In this document: positions 1 to 10,810 of the stretch, piece by piece
Position numbering within the stretch: the stretch's first letter is position 1
Layout of the letters: each line of letters starts with the position of its first letter
Source of the DNA: Urechis unicinctus
Lineage: Eukaryota > Annelida > Polychaeta > Xenopneusta > Urechidae
DNA: 64,000 nt
Direction: 5' to 3'
Assembly: GCA_034190875.2 (NCBI GenBank)
Contig: CM067354.1
Coordinates: 44,835,258-44,899,257, forward strand
Program-made: the position numbers and the translations under genes
The notes under the pieces: generated by a model
Database searches by the model: none
What the model was told of the DNA's origin: nothing
The model's input: only the letters and a program-made list of their open reading frames with translations

Positions 1-332
1 CACCCACACCACCAAATGTACTTTGAGGATAGCCTATGTTTCCCGGGGCTTGTGGTATCGAATCGATTGGCGCACCTCCATCATGAGATGGGCCAGTGGC
101 AGCTATTAGAGCTGACACACCCGATGTGGGTGCTTCACTATCAACCCTACCAGCTACTGAAGCCAACATATTGAAACCATTGGATATGTCTAGAGCCTTT
201 TTGCACCTGACCTATTTGGGAACCAACTTGGGCAGCATCCTCATCAATATGAGGTAAAGCGCCCTCACGTACAACTGAACTTGCCACAGAATTTGGCAAA
301 CTCTCAAAGGCAGGACTACTCCAGTCACTCAT
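1..332 (-). pseudogene. Gag N-terminus, copy A (cut by window edge)
   Basis: A minus-strand reading frame begins with ATG at 332 (MSDWSSPAFESLPN...), 170 bp downstream of the primer-binding site. This is where a Ty3-type gag should start. It is interrupted near 147, and the DNA continues to the left edge in a form that matches copy B (4324-4637). It is interpreted as gag only because of its position after the primer site and its homology to copy B, which carries recognisable gag further on. Whether the complete ORF is intact outside the window cannot be seen. Confidence 0.55.
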
Positions 333-501
333 AGTTTAGAAATCTTTGGCACAGACAGAATGAAACAGCGATTGCGTAACCTACGAATCGCACCAACTAT
401 GTATCCAAAGGGAACACAACAACAATCAAATTAAAAGGGAATATAAATCAACAGGCTATATAGCGCTGAAGGGTATGAACCTAAACAAGGTTCAACTTTA
501 T

Positions 502-519
502 ATCCCATCGCTGCCACCA
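502..519 (-). other. Primer-binding site, tRNA-Leu type
   Basis: The minus strand reads TGGTGGCAGCGATGGGAT four bases after the LTR end. It is complementary to the 3' end of animal tRNA-Leu (AAG/TAA type, ...CCGCTGCCACCA) with one mismatch. It marks the start of the internal region of copy A. Confidence 0.75.
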
Positions 520-523
520 ATTT

Positions 524-1685
524 TGTAGCGTGAACCCTGACCGATTGCTGGCGCTATTGCAGCGCCCAGTATATGCCTTCAATCTCTATAACTAGTCCGC
601 AACCAAACTTAACCTTACACAAGTGAACATTTAAGGTAAAAACAAGTTTTATTAACTTCTTATACTGCAAGATCGCGACCAAGTAAACGACGCCCTCTAG
701 ATTAGGGCGCCAAAACCTGAACGCTAACAATACAAATTAACACTAGAAGTCAAACCAATGACGCCCTCTAGAATAGGGCACCAAAACCCGGACATTAGAA
801 ATACAACGAACAGGGTACAATTGCAATATTATGAGGAACGACAACCCCACACCAGCGATCGAGTAAACGACGCCCTCTAGATTAGGGCGCCAAAACCTGA
901 ACGCTAACAATACAAATTAACACTAGAAGTCAAACCAACGACGCCCTCTAGAATAGGGCACCAAAACCCGGACACTAGAAATACAAAGAACAGGGTACAA
1001 ATGCAATATTATGAGGAACGACAACCCCACACCAGCGATCGAGTAAACGACGCCCTCTAGATTAGGGCGCCAAAACCTGAACGCTAACAATACAAATTAA
1101 CACTAGAAGTCAAACCAACGACGCCCTCTAGAATAGGGCGCCAAAACCCGGACACTAGAAATACAACGAACAGGGTACAAATGCAATGACACAACCAACG
1201 ACGCCCTCAAAAATAGGGCGCCAAAACCCGAACCACTATCAATACAAATTAACAAGGCCCAACCGCAACTGTTACGAGCAACGGCGCCCACCAAAACAGT
1301 ACCACAAATGGTACTTACCACAAGCGATGTTATTCCGACTAATCACAATAAAGCTGGCGCTTGGATCGTCCGACTAATCGGAACAATTGGTGAGACTTCT
1401 CCAACTTGCTCGGAGACCGACTAATCGCAATCTGCCCTGACGGGCTCATGCCCCAGGTTAAATACAGTTAAAGTGGGTCACGAGACCACACCATAACAAA
1501 CGACAAATATCACGGTGATTACAATAAAAACAACAGAATAAGTTGGCCAAACACATTAAATAGTGAAATACATAAAGAAAACAACCAATGAACCTTTGCC
1601 AATAAAAATACATAAATCATAAAAAAATGCAGGTACAGCCGTACAAACGGTAATACCCAATACGATGAAAACCGTGTGCGTCACA
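524..1685 (-). repeat. Long terminal repeat shared by copies A and B
   Basis: On the plus strand it begins TGTAGCGTGAACC and ends GTGTGCGTCACA, so it has TGT...ACA ends. It is bounded by a primer-binding site on one side and a polypurine tract on the other, which is what fixes its length at about 1.16 kb. It contains the internal tandem repeats at 688-1220. There is no second full LTR in the window to align it with, so the ends rest on PBS, PPT and terminal TG/CA alone. Confidence 0.6.
688..1220. repeat. 180-bp tandem repeats inside the LTR, with hairpin motifs
   Basis: About three copies of a 180-bp unit (starting near 688, 868 and 1048, with a partial fourth near 1198). Each unit contains two variants of a short inverted motif, CGCCCTCTAGAATAGGGCG, that can form a 6-bp stem. 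The position inside an LTR suggests enhancer-like repeats; that role is inferred. Confidence 0.85.
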
Positions 1686-1696
1686 CTGCCCTCCCT
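1686..1696 (-). other. Polypurine tract of copy B
   Basis: The minus strand reads AGGGAGGGCAG immediately before the LTR start TGTGACGC. This is the expected place and composition of a plus-strand primer site. Confidence 0.6.
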
Positions 1697-1975
1697 ATGA
1701 AACCTGTTTGTCCCAAACAGACATCACTGACAATACAAAACACTATTTTAAAAAAATATGTGTACCAAAAATACTTTTGACAAGTATGATATGAAAGTAA
1801 CGTACCCTGCAGTATTAAAACATGAAAGAAAACAATCTTATGAACACAACCTGGTTACATAGCAAAATACCTGAGAAACCAAAAATGCACGATACAAAAC
1901 AAAATAATAAATCAAACAAGAAAATCACTCGTCTGAGTAGACTTGGTTCTTCTTGTCCTCAACGCAGGGTCAGGA

Positions 1976-2554
1976 TCAGGGTCGACTGCAGCTTGTATGT
2001 CGCTCCATTGGGTCAGGTGGTCCTTCCCTGTACGGAGGGTGGCTCCGGCCGAGTCCTCGGGGAAGTTTGGGGCTCTGCCTCCTAGCCTCCCGCCAGAATC
2101 CGCGTGAAATGGCAGTGGACAATCGATAGGTCAAAGATGGCACTATATGACTTTCTGACTTATTAGTCATCATTTCTTGATTTATGACTTGCTTGTTGGC
2201 ATATGAGCGTCCCAGCCCATTCGGCTTACACTCCTTACTTCCAGGCATATTCTGTGACTGCCCTTCTGAGGGTGTGATAGCCGATTCGTCCCTCGGATGG
2301 TGTCTGGCAACATGCCTTTTCATTTTCTTTCCTTCTCCGCGAGGAAGACGGAAGTCACATCCATGCCAACAAGACATGAATTCCCCATGAACTCTGGCCT
2401 TGTGAAACCACAACGGCCGCTTGCTGGGCCATTGCAGGTTGCACCTTTTGCAGTTGCTCTCCATGACAACGTTATCCATGCAGCCGTCGATATGGCCAGA
2501 CTGAATTCCCTCACTATGGGATGGGACAACAGTAGTCTCAATCAACGAGACCTA
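1976..2554 (-). CDS. Two-zinc-finger ORF downstream of protease
   Basis: An open minus-strand frame of about 190 codons lies between protease and polypurine tract. It has two zinc-finger-like clusters, numbered from its first in-frame TTG (2545): C32-x2-C35-x12-H48-x4-H53 and C59-x3-C63-x14-H78-x3-H82. The first fits the C2H2 spacing also seen in N-terminal fingers of R2-type retroelements and in host transcription factors. The rest is low-complexity and basic. No ATG opens the frame; the first ATG is just before the fingers, and a TAG stop precedes the frame. It could be a separate protein, a spliced exon or a degraded remnant. Zinc-binding is inferred from spacing only. Confidence 0.5.
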
Positions 2555-2596
2555 GTAAATGGAATCCTTAACAACCGATTCCCTTTTACATCTACT

Positions 2597-3010
2597 CTAG
2601 CAATGACCTAGAGTCAATATGCCCTTCCTGGCATCCAATACCCCATTATGAGTATGTAGGAAATCCATCCCTAGTATCCCAGCAGCCTCAATGTCAACTA
2701 TTACTACAGAATGGTTCATAACTTGGCTCCCAACCTCAAATGGCAAAACTGCTCTACCATGTGCATTGAGCAGGCCACCATCAGCCAACCTGACCTTAGT
2801 TGCTAATGGCTGGAGTTGTGGCCTCAACTTTTCTGATATGGCCTGGTACTTATTTGGGTGTATCACTGTAATTGTCGACCCCGTGTCAATTAGACAGTCA
2901 ACAAGAACCCCAAAGACTGAAGCTGTAAAAAAACAAGCTATCAATACCTCCATCTTCAACAGGCACCTTAGGAACTCCCTCTGCTGTAACATGGTCCTCT
3001 GTCGCAGCAT
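2597..3010 (-). CDS. Retropepsin-like aspartic protease of copy B
   Basis: The 137-residue frame contains the retropepsin active-site motif LIDTGSTITVI and, about 75 residues later, the flap/C-terminal motif ILGMDFLHTHNGVLD. Both are characteristic of Ty3/Gypsy proteases (cleavage of the Gag/Pol polyprotein inside virus-like particles). It overlaps the end of the zinc-knuckle frame by 113 bp in another frame, so a frameshift or programmed shift separates gag and protease. It ends in a stop without entering RT sequence. Confidence 0.8.
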   Translation of the reverse strand: MLRQRTMLQQREFLRCLLKMEVLIACFFTASVFGVLVDCLIDTGSTITVIHPNKYQAISEKLRPQLQPLATKVRLADGGLLNAHGRAVLPFEVGSQVMNHSVVIVDIEAAGILGMDFLHTHNGVLDARKGILTLGHC

Positions 3011-4640
3011 CTCTTAGTTTCCCTATTGTGGGGGATTTTGGGTTCCAACTTATGCTACTAGCTAGGTTTTCACCATGCTTTCCCTTCTGCCTGGCCTCAT
3101 CATTCTGCCGTTTGTAGCAATTGGCCTTGAAGTGGCCTTGCTTACCACAATAATGGCAGCTTTTGTCACCCTTCCCCTTGTGAGCAATTTTCACTTCTTT
3201 CTTTTGAAGCCTAGACCCCTGTTTCTCAACATTTGATGAAAGTTGAGCCAACTTAGTCTGCATCCTCAATAACTCAGCCTTTATGGAATCATCCCTCATG
3301 GAATCATCCTCCTTTAAATCACCCAGAGATGACTGTCTGTCTAGCTCTTTCCTCTGGGACCTCACATTGTGTGGTTTGCTAGATCCTGTCCTATGGGCCC
3401 TGCCTTCAACAAAGGCTTCATACTCTAAAGCTGACTTCAGAGGTCATCTAAGCTGTTAGGTTTGGCCTGAAATATGAACAGTTGCATATTTGAATCACTC
3501 AGCGAGTCCATGAAGCAATCGCGAGCCAGTGTTTCCATAACCTCACTCGATGCTGTAGGATAGGCGAGCCTAACCATCCTTTTAATATCCTGTACGAGCT
3601 CACTGAGTGCCTCGGTCCTACGCATGACCCTGCACTTCAACTGAGCTCTGTAGACTTCTGCCTGGTTATCTGGTTCAAACCTGGACATGAGTATGCGAGT
3701 CAGGATCCCGTAATCAGTCTTTTGTGACTTTTCGAGTTCGCTAAGTACACCCTGAGCCTAACCCTGCAAGCTTGCGGCCAATTCAAGGGCACATTCCTGA
3801 GAAGACCAACCATTCATTTTCGCAAGTAGTTCAAACTGAGAAAAATAGTCTCGAAAACTAGATTTTCCATCAAACGTTGGTGCACGTTTTTGTTCTCAAC
3901 GAATCTGTCCTGTCGTTGGGACATTTCTATATGATTGGAATCCTAGCCAAGGGGGCCTTCCCATATTTCCAACAACCACACCCAAGTCACCCTCTCTGTC
4001 ACAACTGGGACAAGATCTGCTCATGCCTGAAGGTGGCCAAACCGGTTGGCCCACACCTGGCGGCATGTCCCAGGGAGTAGGTGGGCCACAAGACTGAGCG
4101 TTGGCGGGCTGTGGTCCACAAGAATTGTTCGGACAGAGCGGAGCCCCTACTTCTGCAACACATCAGTTGTATTGCCAAGCCCCATAATACCCTGGGCCTC
4201 CCCATAGCCTAGCTGGGTGCCCTGGTCATGCGAATGGATATCCGTATGGTGGGTACATTGAAGGTGAGTTAGGGTAAAAGCCAGAAGGAATACCTGACAT
4301 ACAAGCACTGTGGTAGTGGGGGCCACCCACACCACCAAATGTACTTTGAGGATAGCCTATGTTTCCCGGGGCTTGTGGTATCGAATCGATTGGCGCACCT
4401 CCATCATGAGATGGGCCAGTGGCAGCTATTAGAGCTGACACACCCGATGTGGGTGCTTCACTATCAACCCTACCAGCTACTGAAGCCAACATATTGAAAC
4501 CATTGGATATGTCTAGAGCCTTTTTGCACCTGACCTATTTGGGAACCAACTTGGGCAGCATCCTCATCAATATGAGGTAAAGCGCCCTCACCTACAACTG
4601 AACTTGCCACAGAATTCGGCAAACTCTCAAAGGCAGGCGT
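2898..4640 (-). pseudogene. Gag of copy B, broken into several frames
   Basis: Three pieces read in order on the minus strand. The N-terminus (4640-4470) matches copy A. A conserved Ty3 capsid segment lies at 3688-3437 (RFEPDN...YRAQLKCRV...ELVQDIKRMVRLAYP). The nucleocapsid piece at 3365-2898 has a zinc knuckle CHYCGKQGHFKANC, i.e. CX2CX4HX4C. The pieces lie in different frames with stops between them, so this copy cannot make one Gag protein. Above 4638 the sequence no longer matches copy A and supplies a different, probably spurious, N-terminus. Confidence 0.75.
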
Positions 4641-4757
4641 AAAATAGTCTGGTGAACACATTGCTCCTTTATGACGAACTCTACGCTTATCACGCATGTT
4701 GATACAGTTTATCAGGTTCACATCATAGCGGTAAAACAAATGAGAAATTACAAGCAC

Positions 4758-5059
4758 AACCCATGAAAATGCAAGTTGTAAATAATGACGCGGTTAGGAT
4801 CAGGCTATGATAACCGAGTAGTCAAAGGACCGCAAATTGCAAAGACCCATGCCATTTTATATTTACACTGACAGATTGAGTCGTTAGTTTCACTTCAGTT
4901 TCTTTGTGGCACAGAGATGAGCAGTATATAATTGAACCACAACTATTCTATTGAGCGATGGAGAGACGCATTAAGGACCACTCTGAACCATTCAGAGAGC
5001 AGTTAGACGGAATAGGCAACCTACCCAAAGAGTTTATCTGTTTATAGCTACGCCAAGAG
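4758..5059. other. Unassigned spacer
   Basis: I see no ORF, RNA gene or repeat I can support between the gag-protease element and the inverted repeat. Confidence 0.5.
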
Positions 5060-5501
5060 GGTTCACTAGTAGTATACAAAGTGGCTACTCTGGCGCACTA
5101 CCACTTTTCTACACTACACGTTAAATTATGGGTTATACAGGATTTGGATTTTTTCCTCCCTACTCACTTTGGTTGAGCTTCACTCGAGAGAAAGGTGGGT
5201 CGGGTCCGACCCCCAACGGGCCCGGCTCCGCCACGTTAGTTTCGTGGTAAACTAACGTGACCATAGGCCAAGGTGTCAGCACCGTTCGCGGCTATCCACC
5301 ACTTTGAGTCAAACGGGGAGAGTGTCACCTTGTTGACACGCTGACCATCTATCTTGTTCATACAATGGCGGTACTGCTTCTTTGTGAACAGAAACACCAT
5401 GTACTGTGCGTGGCTTCTTCACCGCAACCTTCTTCACTTCCTTTGCCTTTCTAATCTCGCCCTTGTCAGACATCAGGATAGAACACATATTGAGGGGCAG
5501 G
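5060..5501. repeat. Left arm of long inverted repeat
   Basis: This arm is the reverse complement, with scattered differences, of 8396-8840. It covers the last part of a PolB gene and about 175 bp of its 3' flank. Shared landmarks include CTCTCGAGTGAAGCTCA, the phrase encoding DTLAYGH, and CACGTTAAATTATGG. The arms are about 2.9 kb apart. Confidence 0.85.
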
Positions 5502-5900
5502 CCCACAAATTCCTTGATAGGCACACCAGCGCACTCATCCTTCATTTCCCAAAGAACTTTTTATTGGTGTCGTGAGGAGTATTTGATCAGGTGAGTAGAT
5601 GCTCGCGTAATAGTGGGTGAGGTCCACCTGCATGTCTGCGTACACGTCAGCTGTGTGGATCTCCATGAGCAGCAAGTCCATGTCTCTGTATAGCAGGCCC
5701 AGGTCGCTACCATATCTAGATTCCATAGTGTCGTACATCAGGTACTTGGAGAGGTCGAGTATTCACATGAGCACATACACCTGGGGGTTTAACACTATGC
5801 GGGTCTTGTGCATATGCAGGGCAGCCAGGTAGTCATCGAATATTTTGTGACGAGCATAGACGGGACCTGTGTATTTTGTGAAGGAGTCAAGGAACAGCAA
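5236..5900 (-). pseudogene. C-terminal part of a virus/Polinton-type family B DNA polymerase
   Basis: Reading the minus strand from about 5900, family landmarks appear in order: FTKYTGPVYARHKIF, KTRIVLNPQVYV, LDLSKYLMYD, the polymerase motif C region as LLYRDMDLLLMEIH (normally YxDTDSL, so the catalytic motif is altered), KDECAGVPIKEFVGL, a basic GEIRKAKEVKKVAVKK stretch, and the terminal DTLAYGH ending with TAA at 5238. An in-frame stop near 5766 and shifts near 5540 and 5350 break it. Polymerases of this type occur in Polintons/Mavericks and related adintoviruses and are protein-primed. No other genes of such an element are seen here. It is clearly non-functional. Confidence 0.75.
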
Positions 5901-6339
5901 TGTGTGGGTAAAAAAATCACATTCGGTATTACATAATAGGATACCGAGTAATCCCCGAGTGCAGGAACACTACAAATCAATTACCGGTATTACAATGAGG
6001 CAGATAATGATAACAAGTATAGTAAAGTGATGACAGCTAAAGGTATATGTATGATGTTGATACAATAAGTGAGATACATAACTATGATATGTCTAGGACA
6101 GGTTACACTTCGCAGGATAAAGCTACTTTAATTGGTCATGACACACATATGATTAATTGATATACCTATACAGTCATACATATTACAACAGCTAGTGTTG
6201 AATGACAAAACTAGAGTAAAGCATGTACAAAAGTTGGGATGGCTTTGAAAACGCCAAAGTCAGAGGTTGAGGCTCTGACTGACATCCCACAAGACAGACA
6301 TAAAAATGGCAAAGAAATATTCACTAACAAGAAAGAAAC
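5901..6339. other. Non-coding spacer
   Basis: AT-rich sequence with no supported gene. The PolB similarity fades out around 5900. Confidence 0.4.
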
Positions 6340-6700
6340 TGACCCCTAGCGGAAGGGTGATTATTGATCGATGGTGCTGGGATATCAGGGGAGTAAAGTA
6401 CTGACCCCTGGTGTTGTGGTTTTGAAATCAGGGGAGTAAAGTACTGACCCCTTGTGTTGCATTTTAGGATATGTGCTGACCCCTGGTGTGTGCATGTTTG
6501 GATATCAGGGGAATAAAGTACTGACCCATTGTGTGTGGTTTTGAAATCAGGGGAGTAAAGTACTGACCCCTTGTGTTGCATTTTAGGATATGTGCTGACC
6601 CCTGGTGTGTGCATGTTTGGATATCAGGGGAATAAAGTACTGACCCATTGTGTGTGGTTTTGAATATCAGGCGAGTAAAGTACTAACCCCTTATGTGTGG
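6340..6700. repeat. 119-bp tandem repeat with inner ~40-60 bp sub-repeats
   Basis: Two near-identical 119-bp units start at 6422 and 6541. Each is built from shorter repeats around the phrase AGTAAAGTACTGACCCC, which recurs about six times from 6340 to 6690. Confidence 0.85.
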
Positions 6701-6724
6701 TTTAGGATATGTTTTATGTAGTAT

Positions 6725-7056
6725 TTTAGTGAGGAAGTGTGAATGTCCCAGGATGTACTTGGTATAGGCAGAACTTCCATCTGCCTGTGGATTTGATGAC
6801 TGTAGCAGGAGTGCTGTCAGATGCCAGCTGTGTAGATCTACCGATGCGGAATGAATGAGTGTTGTAACGTGATCTGGGAAGTGATGCTAGGACAAGGCTT
6901 TGTTGTAGAAAAGATGCAAAAAGATGTCAGGTAAATGGTTTTGACTTGTTATCGAGGAAAATGGGTCCTTTTGAATTTCCTCTCAAGTGTAGGTATTTCC
7001 GTAAGGCAACTACCGGGCAGTAAGTGGAGTTTTGTAATGGTTTAAGATTAAGTTAG
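6725..7056 (-). pseudogene. Tyrosine recombinase fragment (Crypton/DIRS-like)
   Basis: The minus-strand translation contains TYCPVVALRKYLHLRG, then GPIFLDNKSKPFT, a stop (TGA near 6918), then SRYNTHSFRIGRS and STGRWKFCLYQ. HSFRIG (6840-6857) supplies the His and Arg of the tyrosine-recombinase box II, GRW (6777-6785) the third position, and the Tyr in LYQ is the expected nucleophile position. Such C-terminal domains are common in Crypton, Ngaro and DIRS elements of invertebrates; the subtype cannot be decided. The stop and the lack of the N-terminal half show it is dead. Confidence 0.65.
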
Positions 7057-7272
7057 GGGTGTGTTGATTGCTATGTTTGTAGGAGGTGAAATGAATCTGG
7101 TAGCTGGGAGGATTTGTGTTTCGCAAAGATACTGCTGGCACTCTTCCAACAGAGGTGCTAGTTGTTGGGAGGTTTGCAACTGTAGTGCCAAATATAATAC
7201 AATGGGCAACTGCCTTGCCAAACATAATACAATGGGCAACAGTTTAGACGCACAGATCATGCAAGTTTGATT

Positions 7273-7486
7273 TGGCTATTGAAGTTTAAAGAGCCACAGG
7301 GGAAGCTGGCAAGGTGGATGGAGGAATTGTCACAGTACAACATGATCCTCAAACACTGGGCTGGCGGGAAACATAGCAATGCGGATGCTTTATCTAGGAG
7401 GCCCCAAGAACAATAAGGTTGCCATGAATATGCGGCTGGAGCCAAATTGTGTGATCTGCCCTGCGAAATATGTTCATACTGTTAAC
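7273..7486 (+). pseudogene. Ty3/Gypsy RNase H tail and connector fragment
   Basis: The plus frame from 7273 reads WLLKFKEPQGKLARWMEELS, then a segment ending HSNADALSRRP, the classic end of the Ty3 RNase H domain. A TAA at 7414-7416 interrupts it, and the same frame then continues with a Cys-rich LPCEICSYC stretch typical of the region before integrase. It is a short orphan fragment, opposite in strand to the recombinase remnant and unrelated in sequence to the 32-37 kb element. Confidence 0.75.
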
Positions 7487-8395
7487 GTGTCCAGGAGCGC
7501 TGGTGAAGTTTTGTCCACGAATTGAATGGGGCAACGCCTCTGACAACTCTGGCTTGCAGTGAGCTGCCAGGGTACTGAGTAGAGAAGTGTGAGAGAGTGA
7601 ATGAGTTTCGGGTGTAACGACACACCAACACTAATGTGTTATATGGCGCCTAGAAAGGTCAATAGATAAGTTTGACCTGATTAAGCAGCCGCCTTCTAGG
7701 ATATATTGAAAAAAAGACGGAAAACAGAAGGATGCAGGGGGCCAATTCTACCCCCGGACCCTAGAGGGGTGCAGCAGGGAAGAGGTAGCGTACGGAAATG
7801 CCACGGACTAAATCAGTAAAGGCAGTTTACAGAGGGAACCGGAAGGGGAGGTTGGGGAACAGGTCATTAATATGCTCAATGTTCCAGCCCCAAACCTGTG
7901 TGCGAGGACGTGGGAAGGATGGGAGAGCTGAGGTCACAAAATGAAGGGGGATATTGAGGCTAGATCTTTCAAAGCGTACCAGACTGTTTCAATTGATGAA
8001 AAAACTGCAATGATCCAACGTGGGAAAGACGAAGCATTGGAAGAAATCAAAACAAAATTGAGTGCTCCTGCTTCTACACCATCCAGCAGACTGAGAATGA
8101 TATCAACCCACCTCAATACACAGAGTGATTTCATTTCGCAGACTTTTACGCGCTGAAAATACCAACCTATAGAATAAACGAGGGTGTTAGGTATAGAAAT
8201 GAACACCGAAGAGCGCTGAAGGTTGTGTAAAAGAGTTGAAGTTACACATAGATTATCTGAGAGACGAGAAAATGGATTTATAAATCCAGCTAAGGGATGT
8301 TGTCTGTGATTTTGAGACTAGGAACGATGACCTTATGGAACAAGTAAAACACCTAGAAGAGCTTGTCAGAAGGTGTGAGATGAAGGCCACGAGCT
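7487..8395. other. Non-coding stretch with a possible coiled-coil remnant
   Basis: Two plus-strand open stretches (7941-8156 and about 8236-8393) encode charged, helix-forming peptides, the second with a leucine-spaced phrase (DDLMEQVKHLEELVRR) and one in-frame stop. I do not recognise a family. The right inverted-repeat arm starts directly after, so this may be the edge of an unrelated insertion. Confidence 0.3.
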
Positions 8396-8661
8396 TGTGA
8401 TGTCTGACGAGGGCGAGATTAGAAAGGCAAAGGGAGTGAAGAAGGTTGTGGTGAAGAAGCACCTATGCCACGCTCAGTACAAGGAGTCTCTGTTCACAAA
8501 GAAGCAGTTCTGCCATGGTATCAACGTGCTGCGCAGTGAAGGTCCAAGAAGGTCAGCGTGTCAACAAGGTGTCACTCTCCCTGTTTGACTTAAAGCGGTG
8601 GATAGCCGCGAACGACGTAGACACCTTGGCATATGGTCATGTTAGTTTACCAGCAAACTAA
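8396..8661 (+). pseudogene. PolB C-terminus, second copy (inverted relative to 5236-5900)
   Basis: The plus strand encodes GEIRKAKGVKKVVVKK, then HAQYKESLFTKKQF, then after a frame change RVNKVSLSLFDLKRWIAAN and DTLAYGH, ending at TAA 8659-8661. This is the same PolB tail as at 5236-5540 but independently degraded. In places it is better preserved (HAQYKESLF is intact here and scrambled in the left copy). It lacks the polymerase motifs. Confidence 0.7.
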
Positions 8662-8840
8662 CGTGGCGGAGTCGAGCCGTTGGGTGTCGGACCCGACCCT
8701 GCTTTCTCTCGAGTGAAGCTCACCCAAAGTGAGTAACGGGCAAAAAATCTCAATACTGTACAAGCCATAATTTAACGTGTTGTAATGATAAGTGGTGGTG
8801 CGCCAGAACCGCCACATTCTATACTACTTCACTAAATCCT
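8396..8840. repeat. Right arm of long inverted repeat
   Basis: Reverse complement of 5060-5501. Homology starts abruptly at TGATGTCTGAC (8396) and fades near 8840. Confidence 0.85.
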
Positions 8841-10804
8841 CAGCTCGAGAAAAACACCTGTGAGCCGCCGTGTTTTGTTTTGTTATGGTATTCCTCTGAC
8901 TAATTCGGAGCCGTGGAAGCCTCGACCAATCAAATGACTCAATATCTTTAGCAGATGCCGACCCCAAGACGGCCAGCACAGAAGCCTGCCTCAAGTGTTT
9001 TTAAAAGGGAGCACCAGTGTATCTTATGATATTCGTCAATTCCAGTTGAACTCACAAAAGGGCATGCCCTGTCGATTTTCAATCACGTCCTAGGTGTAGG
9101 TAATTTAGGCAGACTGATCACCAACAATCCAGCGCGGAGGATGTTACTGTTTTCGCTAATTGTTCCCATCATGTCGTGACTAATTGCAATCATTCCAGCC
9201 AATTAAGTTGTATTCAGATCTGCATTTCCGACAAGCTAATTTCCTTTTACATTTTTCGCCGAACAAATACTAAAGATACATGCAAGCATCGGGCCTTTGC
9301 AAGTGAAACGACCAAGACTTACTCACCAACAGCCTTATACCTAACTAGTTTATAAGTAAAACGGTAATGACTAAGTGAGTAACGGGCAAGGTTAATCAAA
9401 TCTGCGTCGCATCCCTCATACGCCCCCTGTGTAAATTAATTTTACTGTTGAAGTGCACAAGACACCATACTGCCTGTCCGGCTCAGTTTCACCAGGGTAA
9501 GACGAATTGAGCTATATCTTCTTGCTGGTGATATCGCCGCTTTGGAAATAATAGAGCCTATTGCTGGGTGAAGCTGGAGTAAAAGAGATGCCCTGGTCAT
9601 AGACAATGCACCATGCCCAATAAGCAATTTGAAAACATGGTTCAATTTCCACCCCAGCAACTCCCAACCCCAGCCTCCAAGGAAATAGGCCAGTACTGGA
9701 TACTAACTTCACACAGCGGCAAGACGATATTCAATCTGGGGTCAGATTGTAAAATTATCCGCTTGGAATTGTAAAGGTCCATCCATTTTATAGAGCATAT
9801 TGTAGTGATAAATTGCTAATCCAATAATACTTTCTCTATAATACAGCAATTTAAATCTTTGGTTTGCTTTGATAGCCATACAGGAAATTTCCTCAATGAA
9901 ATCTGCATGAATGCTCAAATGTAGAATACACATAGTTAATAATACGTTGTGCTCTACGAAAACCCTCCCACACGCAATTCGTTTCACTTCAGGTCTTCAT
10001 CATAGGATGCATAAAGCTCTCAGTACTACAACGCTACTCCGCAATTTCCTGTTTTATAAACGATTATATATTGCGACGCCATAAAATAACATCATTGTAT
10101 AAATTCAACACAAAAATAGTCAAGTATTCCTTGAATGTGCATGCGACTTAGTGTGAAACACACAAGCACGCATTAGAATAGGAACTGTTCGAGTCTATGT
10201 ACAAAGGAGTCATATTGCAATAGTGAAACACATATTTCTTTAAGTATTAGGGAGAGCAATACGGAAACCGGTATATCGCAAGGTAAGCATGGATATAGGC
10301 AGGTAGGCGGACAGACAGGTGGCCAGACATGGATGTATATTGCTTAATAATTGTTAAAACAAACCATTGTCTTGTTGTTTGTCCCATCTACCTTTATCAC
10401 CAGCCTATTTAGGTGCACCGGAAGTTGCTACTGAACAACGTTATATGCTGTCTTTGAGCTATTATATACATATTCGCCGACAAAGATGGCTGGCGCTAAA
10501 CGCACTTTATTTGTGGTATTGATGTCTGGTCTTTTTGTGTTAAACGAGTTGGTGAGAAATCCACTCCATTTTCTATTGACACAGAAGGGACCGTTTTCAA
10601 TAACACCGGCACATCCGGTTTCATGTGTCTAGGCAACAAATTACAGCATAAACATGAGGTTCTTGGGTGATAATGGACAAAATGTTGCACTTGCGTAGCC
10701 TAGATGCATTAGCAATCTCATTGGTGCATCAGCTGACAATGCCTGGCTTGGACGTTAAATAGCCCCGTATCATTTCACACGCCTGCATCGACAATAAAAT
10801 AAGC
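8841..10804. other. Non-coding region
   Basis: No gene is supported. The phrase GTGAGTAACGGGCAA, present just outside the PolB tail at 8729, recurs at 9375, suggesting a further small repeat relic. Several short open frames on the minus strand (9442-9987) have no recognisable content. Confidence 0.4.
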
Positions 10805-10810
10805 GTTGCT

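Larger units (their letters stand above)
1..4757 (-). mobile_element. Ty3-like gag-protease LTR element, tandem arrangement (two internal regions around one LTR)
   Basis: Seen: bases 1-314 repeat at 4324-4637 with only rare mismatches, and a single LTR (524-1685) lies between the two internal regions. Reading the minus strand, copy B starts near 4640 and has gag, protease, a zinc-finger ORF, a polypurine tract and then the LTR. The same LTR is followed by a primer-binding site and the start of copy A gag, which runs off the left edge. Inference: tandem insertions that share an LTR, as produced by LTR-LTR recombination. No RT, RNase H or integrase lies between protease and polypurine tract, so copy B looks non-autonomous. 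Its 5' LTR and primer site are missing; sequence diverges from copy A at 4638. Confidence 0.75.

Noticed and set aside
2184-2611. Plus-strand open frames over the zinc-finger ORF
   Set aside because: Shadows of the minus-strand ORF; no recognisable content.
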